64,000 nucleotides of DNA, from positions 1 to 64,000 of the forward strand of contig CAZXFT010000016.1 in the NCBI GenBank assembly GCA_964640655.1, in the 5' to 3' direction. Source of the DNA: BJGO01 sp964640655. Its GTDB lineage: Bacteria > Bacteroidota > Bacteroidia > Chitinophagales > UBA10324. Shown piece by piece: positions 59,544 through 64,000 of the stretch. The notes below the pieces were generated by a model. It was not told the DNA's origin. It saw only the letters and a program-made list of their open reading frames with translations, and did not search any database. Both the position numbers and the translations under genes were made by a program. Every line of letters begins with the position of its first letter. Positions within the stretch are counted from its first letter, which is position 1.

Positions 59544-60809
59544 TTAATCACTCAATTTTGAAAGTGCACCGCGCAATGCAGCAATGCTGTCAGTGATATC
59601 CTGTATGCTTGATGTTCCAACCGATAATCGATACCAGTTGTATTCTTTGTCTGAACCAAAAGCATAGAAGGGAACAATAGCCAGTCCGGCTTCGTGAAGC
59701 AGATACTCCGTAACCATGGCATTATTGGTGAGGCGTTCACCATTCACTTTCTTTTTGTTGATGAGATTAAACTGAATGGTAAGGTAAATGGCACTTTGTG
59801 GAGCAATGGCATTAACGGCAAATCCTTCCTGCTTCAACTGCATCAATCCTTTGTAAAAACCGTTAAGACGTAATTGAATAGATTCTTTAAACTGGTGAAG
59901 GTATTTGTTCACCTGCTCATCCATCAGCAGGTACTTTGCCGAAGCCACCTGTTCTGCCTTTGGTGACCATGCACCAATATGTGATAGAATGGCTTTCATC
60001 TTATCAATGATGGAGGAGTGCCCAAAAGTCCACCCAACACGTACACCTGTTGCAGCAAATGATTTAGATAAACCGTCAATAAAAACAGTATAGTCGCGCA
60101 GTTCAGGATAGAATTGAACTGGATTGTAATGCACCGTTTCGCCGTATGTTAATACCCAGTAAATCTGATCGTAGAGTATGTAAAGCGGTTTGCGGTTTTG
60201 TTCTTTTCTTTTTCTGTTTTCATGCAACACTAATCTGCATATGGCATCCAATGAGTCCTTGTTGAAAGATGTACCAGTTGGATTCAGTGGTGAACACAAA
60301 GCTATCATCGATGCATCGCCAATGTATGGTTTCACTTCTTCAGCTGTTGGCATAAAGTTGTTCTCCGGTTTGGTTTCCACCGGCACACCAATTGCACCAA
60401 CCAAATGGCAATAGTGATTATTATTCCACGAAGGCACAGGATATATAACACGATCGCCACGATTCAACAAGGTTACATAAGCTGCATAGATAGCCGGCCG
60501 TGCACCGCTGGTTACCAAAACTTCATTGGGATGATACTCCAGTTGCAAATGCTTTTGCATAAAGTAACATATGGATTTGCGTAACTCAGCAATACCGTTG
60601 GCAGCAGGGTAGTTGGTTTGTTTATTCTGATATGCTTCAATGATGAGTTGTTCCAACTCAACAGGTATAGGAAAAATGTTGGGATCAAAATCGCCTATAG
60701 TGAAGTTGTAAATCTTCTTGCCTTTTGCAATCATGTCGTTAATCTCACCAGCCAGTTTAATAATCTCTGAACCAATAAGATTTTCCGCCATTTCCGATAC
60801 TTGCATCAT
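59544..60809 (-). CDS. Class I/II aminotransferase (aspartate-type)
   Basis: The 421-residue PLP enzyme has the fold type I pattern of aspartate aminotransferases: NYPAANGIAELRKSI, VTSGARPAIYAAY, VPSWNNNHY, LCSPLNPTGTSF (cofactor Asn), YILYDQIYWVLTY with the PLP Asp/Tyr, and FIDGLSKSFAATGVRVGWTFG, whose lysine binds PLP. The amino acid used cannot be told from sequence; aspartate or a related amino acid is likely. A TACCTTCG box lies about 31 nt upstream. A lipoprotein gene follows directly. Confidence 0.88.
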   Translation of the reverse strand: MMQVSEMAENLIGSEIIKLAGEINDMIAKGKKIYNFTIGDFDPNIFPIPVELEQLIIEAYQNKQTNYPAANGIAELRKSICYFMQKHLQLEYHPNEVLVTSGARPAIYAAYVTLLNRGDRVIYPVPSWNNNHYCHLVGAIGVPVETKPENNFMPTAEEVKPYIGDASMIALCSPLNPTGTSFNKDSLDAICRLVLHENRKRKEQNRKPLYILYDQIYWVLTYGETVHYNPVQFYPELRDYTVFIDGLSKSFAATGVRVGWTFGHSSIIDKMKAILSHIGAWSPKAEQVASAKYLLMDEQVNKYLHQFKESIQLRLNGFYKGLMQLKQEGFAVNAIAPQSAIYLTIQFNLINKKKVNGERLTNNAMVTEYLLHEAGLAIVPFYAFGSDKEYNWYRLSVGTSSIQDITDSIAALRGALSKLSD

Positions 60810-60840
60810 CTCCCGTTATTGCTTTTTAATTTCGTGTGCA

Positions 60841-60848
60841 CGAAGGTA
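60841..60848 (-). promoter_or_regulatory. Predicted -7-like box (TACCTTCG)
   Basis: One base off TAnnTTTG, 31 nt before the aminotransferase ATG; a TTG gives a 25-nt spacer. Confidence 0.25.
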
Positions 60849-60896
60849 ACTATTAATCGTTTTTTGAAAAAAACAAGAGGAGGCCTCCTGTGTTGA

Positions 60897-61610
60897 TTAA
60901 TTCAGTAAGGCGTGCTGTTCCATACGTTTCATCAAGGCGTTCTCAGCTTCTATGGCACGCGGCAATACCACAAACTCTTCTATTAATGAGTGTATATACA
61001 AATCGTTGGAGAACTTTCTCATCTGATTGCTGAAAATGCGAAACAATGAATACGCACTGAATGCAGGATGATGTTTCAGCACCCAACGATAAAATGTCTC
61101 ATACAATTTGTCGTCGTGGTGATGTTCGAGTAAAAAACTCTTCAGGGATATATGGTTACTCTTGCGCAGCCAATATCCATACGTAGGTAATATATTGTTT
61201 GCCTCTGTACATAACCAAAGTATGTAAGGAATAAATGTTCTTTCTTCTTCCTGCATATGTTCCATCAATTCTTCTTTGAACTCCTGATAGCGCATCAGAA
61301 GAGACAATGCCTGCGAATAATCCGTAGCTGTTATGTTAGGTAAAAGAAGATGTAATGTTTGCTCTAACTCAAAAAATATCTTGTTGGTGTAGTAAGCATG
61401 AGTATGGCGAAGGTATAGCGTGAGGTGATACAAAGAAATGTTATTAAACAATTCAGCATCAAATTCTTTGTGTCCCTGAAGCAGATCAAATACTAAATCT
61501 AGCAACTCCATGTCCGGTTGAATTTCTGATTCAAAATCTCCAGACTCAGAACAGGAACGAATCAACTGAAAGCGCTCCATTAATTGCTTCTTATATAACT
61601 CCTCGTTCAT
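60897..61610 (-). CDS. Hemerythrin-like (RIC-type) di-iron protein
   Basis: The 237-residue helical protein has the metal-ligand pattern of hemerythrin-like repair proteins: His69/His71 (RHTHAYY), His118 and Glu122 in EHMQEEERTFIPYI, His163-165 in LLEHHHDD, and His207 with Glu211 in HSLIEEFVVLPRAI. The two HxxxE...P-type motifs match RIC/ScdA/YtfE proteins, which repair iron-sulfur clusters damaged by nitric oxide or oxidants. It lacks the N-terminal ScdA domain. The call is an inference from spaced ligands, not a family hit. Confidence 0.62.
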   Translation of the reverse strand: MNEELYKKQLMERFQLIRSCSESGDFESEIQPDMELLDLVFDLLQGHKEFDAELFNNISLYHLTLYLRHTHAYYTNKIFFELEQTLHLLLPNITATDYSQALSLLMRYQEFKEELMEHMQEEERTFIPYILWLCTEANNILPTYGYWLRKSNHISLKSFLLEHHHDDKLYETFYRWVLKHHPAFSAYSLFRIFSNQMRKFSNDLYIHSLIEEFVVLPRAIEAENALMKRMEQHALLN

Positions 61611-61930
61611 TTACTGCAGCGAAATACGTAAAAAAAAATTTTGCATAAACACTTTATTTATTCCTGAATATGCATGACAGCATACGACTTGCCTCATCTA
61701 ACTTCTTAGGTGTCACAGTAGCTAAAGCATTATTTAAATCAATATAGTCAATTTCAATCACATCATACTCAATAGCATGGAACTATGTATTGCTGTTTTT
61801 TTAAAAATACTTACGAGTATAGGACGGCATACATTTCATAACAATCTAATAAGAGGTTTGTTTCTTACGCCTCATGAATATAAGCTACTTAAAGCCATAG
61901 AGTTGATTGCCTCATACTATACAACTTGAA
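61611..61930. other. Intergenic region, possible gene remnant
   Basis: No full gene is visible in these 320 bp. On the minus strand 61654-61782 stays open for 42 codons and reads EYDVIEIDYIDLNNALATV then TPKKLDEASRML, which looks more protein-like than chance but has a stop before it and no good start. Confidence 0.4.
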
Positions 61931-62593
61931 TTACTTGGCAGAGTGGCTCCAGTTCAGAAGTATTGCATAGATATTATCAGGTTGGCTTCGTCGTATTTGA
62001 TGCTGTACCAGAAAGCCCGCATTTATATCGTTGCGTTTGTTGTATCTGTATTTCACTCCGGCAAGATAACGTGTGCGATATAAAAAGTCCTCCGAACGCG
62101 GACGTTCACCCATACGTAGGTATCCCTCAAAATAAATGTATGGTGTCAGTTTTTTATTCAACTTATACTGCAAAGAAGTTTTGTTACGGTAATACCAGTT
62201 ACCCCCTATAGCGATATCATCTTCCAGATCGGTTTGGAATTGTTCACGATTGCTCAACCTAAAATCTCCGAGCTTTTTTTCCAGCACTACATTACCATAC
62301 CACTGATGCCGGGGCACCCAACCTTGTTCCTGGTCGTTCTTCACATTAAACACATATGCCGTACTCAGACTAAGCCATTTGTTAACTGTATAATCAGCTC
62401 CAACGTCTATAAATGAATAATCAAAGCGGGTGTAATTATTAGTTAATCTAAACTGATACTTGGCATGTACCTTCATGTTACTCCACAACTTCTTATCCAC
62501 TTCATAACCCACCCAAGTCTGAGCATCCTGCGTTTGTGCGCATAACCTTGCACTCAACAGCAGTATAGCAGAGAGAAGGAGAATGCGTTGCAT
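61931..62593 (-). CDS. DUF2490 outer-membrane protein
   Basis: The 220-residue product has a signal peptide ending RLCAQ and the DUF2490 pattern: DAQTWVGYEVDKKLWSNMKVHAKYQFRLTNNYTRFDYSFIDVGADYTVNKWLSLSTAY, RHQWYGNVVLEKKLGDFRLSNREQFQ, YRNKTSLQYKLNKKLTPYIYFEGYL and a C-terminal strand INAGFLVQHQIRRSQPDNIYAILLNW. It is a predicted beta barrel of unknown role. It sits between two non-coding gaps. Confidence 0.82.
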   Translation of the reverse strand: MQRILLLSAILLLSARLCAQTQDAQTWVGYEVDKKLWSNMKVHAKYQFRLTNNYTRFDYSFIDVGADYTVNKWLSLSTAYVFNVKNDQEQGWVPRHQWYGNVVLEKKLGDFRLSNREQFQTDLEDDIAIGGNWYYRNKTSLQYKLNKKLTPYIYFEGYLRMGERPRSEDFLYRTRYLAGVKYRYNKRNDINAGFLVQHQIRRSQPDNIYAILLNWSHSAK

Positions 62594-62894
62594 AAGAGCA
62601 ATATTAGGGAAAGAAAAACTTTTTTATGAATAATGCAGAGCTGTTTCATTATGCGCTCAAATCAGGTATTTAATAAGAACAGTTTGCATCGTAATGATTT
62701 CAATTAATGATACTGCCTCGTCATTGGACCTATGAGATTTGAATAGTATTTTCATAGGAGTACATAGATACAAAACTTAAAGAGCCAACATTATCAAAGT
62801 AACTATGAAACTAATTATTACTGCATCACCGGTAACAATTTCTGTTTATATTCATTATCCTAAAATCTGTAAAGTTTTTTTTGACAGGGTCCAC
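62594..62894. other. Intergenic region, no supported gene
   Basis: AT-rich. A 40-codon plus-strand frame from 62805 overlaps the 3' end of the acetyltransferase and has no supporting features. Confidence 0.5.
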
Positions 62895-63470
62895 CTAAGG
62901 GTAAATTTCATTGCCACGAATCAGTGAGTATACAGCCATATCATTAAATGCTCCATCATAATAAATGCGGTCTTGAAAATGCGCTTCTTTGGAAAAACCT
63001 ATGGATTCTAGCAAATAGATGGCTCCTTTGTTTTTCGGATTCACTTTTGCTTCAATACTATGCAGGTTCATATCGTCTAAACCAAATTTAACTATAGCGC
63101 AAACTGCTTCTATAGCAACATGCTTTCCCCAATAATCTGTCGAAAGTTCCCCGCCAATCTCTGCACGCATATTTGAGGTATCAATAGAATTAAATCCACA
63201 AGTTCCAATGATTTCGTTTTTATCTCTCAAAACACCTGCCCAGCCAATTGAGTGACAATTTTTGTATGCTTGTATAGTCTTTTCAATAAGTTTAACAGAA
63301 TCATCTAAATGGTTCATCTTTTTACGTGCTATGAATTCATTTACTCTTCCGTTACTTCTCATCTTATAAACTTCTTCCGCATCTGTAATCCTGATGTCTC
63401 GAAGGGTAAGTCGTTTGGTAGTAAGTACCGGAAATTGTTCAAAAACTTTTTTGTTTATCTGATGAAACAT
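62895..63470 (-). CDS. GNAT acetyltransferase (RimJ/RimL type)
   Basis: The product of about 191 residues transfers acetyl from CoA to an amine, often a protein N-terminus or small molecule. It begins KKVFEQFPVLTTKRLTLRDIRITDAEEVYKMR, the typical RimJ/RimL start, and has IIGTCGFNSIDTSNMRAEIGGELSTDYWGKHVAIEAVCAIVKF and VNPKNKGAIYLLESIGF with the acetyl-CoA-binding segment. ATG 63470 is preferred; a start at 63530 would overlap the VOC gene. Substrate unknown. Confidence 0.85.
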   Translation of the reverse strand: MFHQINKKVFEQFPVLTTKRLTLRDIRITDAEEVYKMRSNGRVNEFIARKKMNHLDDSVKLIEKTIQAYKNCHSIGWAGVLRDKNEIIGTCGFNSIDTSNMRAEIGGELSTDYWGKHVAIEAVCAIVKFGLDDMNLHSIEAKVNPKNKGAIYLLESIGFSKEAHFQDRIYYDGAFNDMAVYSLIRGNEIYP

Positions 63471-63498
63471 TGACCAATCAATCTTAATGAATTCAATC

Positions 63499-63984
63499 TT
63501 ACAACTCCCCTGTAGGCTCCCACAACTCAATTTTATTACCTTCAGGATCTATAATGTGAACAAACTTACCGTAATCGTACGTCTCAATTTGATCAACAAT
63601 GGTTACACCTTCTTTCTTCAACTCTTCAACCAGTGCAACCAGATTTTCAACTCTGTAATTTATCATAAACTCCTTGGCCGAAGGCTCAAAGTATTTGGTG
63701 CTCTCTGAAAACGGTGCCCATTGTGTTTGTGCCTTTGAATTGCTTTCGGGTTTCTCGTACCATTCGAACATGGCACCGTAAGGATTAACTGGCAAGCCCA
63801 GATGCTTTACATACCATTCTGTTGTTGCTTTTGGGTCTTTGCTTTTAAAGAAAATGCCGCCAATTCCGGTAACTCTTTTCATAGTTGTGGTTTGTTTCAA
63901 GTGTGAAGTAATAATTTTATCAGCTGCTAGTCCAAGCGCAAATGAAGCAAGAAGAGCAGTGATGAGGATGTATCTTTTTATCAT
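63499..63984 (-). CDS. VOC (glyoxalase/bleomycin-resistance) family protein
   Basis: The 161-residue product has a VOC domain: GIGGIFFKSKDPKATTEWYVKHLGLPVN, MINYRVENLVALVEELKKEGVTI and GKFVHIIDPEGNKIELWEPTGEL with a metal-type His and Glu at the end. The domain starts at about residue 36. Before it lies a hydrophobic N-terminus (ILITALLASFALGLAADKIITS) that could be a signal or anchor; an ATG at 63882 would give the usual cytoplasmic form. Related enzymes are dioxygenases, glyoxalases or resistance proteins. The function is open. Confidence 0.82.
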   Translation of the reverse strand: MIKRYILITALLASFALGLAADKIITSHLKQTTTMKRVTGIGGIFFKSKDPKATTEWYVKHLGLPVNPYGAMFEWYEKPESNSKAQTQWAPFSESTKYFEPSAKEFMINYRVENLVALVEELKKEGVTIVDQIETYDYGKFVHIIDPEGNKIELWEPTGEL

Positions 63985-64000
63985 CGAATAGTAAATCTAA

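Noticed and set aside
62805..62927. 40-codon plus-strand frame MKLIITASPV...
   Set aside because: It overlaps the acetyltransferase end, has no promoter or conserved feature, and its hydrophobic start could be chance.

Overview
The window looks like a chromosomal segment of a Bacteroidota bacterium, most like the Chitinophagales/Sphingobacteriales part of that phylum; the exact genus cannot be read from it. The evidence is: four proteins ending in type IX secretion (T9SS) sorting tails plus one that is almost nothing but a tail, a PorP/SprF-family protein, a CarboxypepD-reg/TonB-dependent receptor, a RimB-RimK pair, DUF3667 and DUF2490 proteins, an LptD of the Bacteroidota type, and promoter boxes resembling the Bacteroidota consensus (TTTG ... 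TAnnTTTG). I see no rRNA, tRNA, CRISPR array, insertion sequence or prophage. Most of the window is ordinary core genome with short intergenic gaps.

Layout. 1-160 is a GC-rich 21-bp tandem repeat. 192-10825 holds uridine phosphorylase and a universal stress protein (divergent), PorP/SprF, YceI, a thioredoxin-like protein, a 30-residue membrane peptide ahead of a peptidase S51, an outer-membrane barrel, a lipoprotein, adenine deaminase, a TPR protein and thioredoxin reductase. 10836-16546 holds a PafA-type phosphatase followed 2 bp later by bioD, an RsmB-like rRNA methyltransferase, an L,D-transpeptidase and a membrane protein. 16631-24604 holds lipoproteins and T9SS cargo, an SRPBCC+GyrI-like protein, an M1 peptidase, DUF3667, and a peroxiredoxin-CDF transporter operon. 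24746-33076 is bracketed by two paralogous lipoprotein genes and contains folE, marC, two related T9SS cargo genes, and rimB-rimK.

33271-35739 is the least ordinary part: a small membrane protein, an isolated 445-residue protein of unknown family with two hydrophobic segments, then about 500 bp of non-coding DNA with REP-like palindromes and a 27-bp palindrome in front of a SOUL-family gene. 36626-42004 holds dapD, a DUF3298-type protein, rpe and a TonB-dependent receptor. 42141-45854 is a compact aminotransferase / phosphoglycosyltransferase / nucleotide-sugar dehydratase operon resembling the bacillosamine pathway. 45851-52061 is an envelope and phosphate block: methyltransferase, N-acetylmuramoyl-alanine amidase with SPOR-like tail, LptD, DUF47 and Pit.

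52062-56412 holds a secreted protein with a DUF2723-like motif, divergent from a three-gene cassette: ECF sigma factor, anti-sigma-like membrane protein, and a proline-rich outer-membrane barrel. 56491-64000 holds a T9SS cargo protein, pdxJ-plsC, a lipoprotein downstream of an aminotransferase, a hemerythrin-like protein, DUF2490, a GNAT acetyltransferase and a VOC protein with an unexpected N-terminal hydrophobic segment.

The best candidates for something undescribed are the 445-residue protein at 33903-35228 with its flanks, the sigma/anti-sigma/barrel cassette, the orphan T9SS tail at 24248-24604, and a recurring arrangement of -7-like boxes 4-5 nt before start codons that suggests leaderless transcripts. 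All functional calls are from motif recognition by eye; no database search was run.
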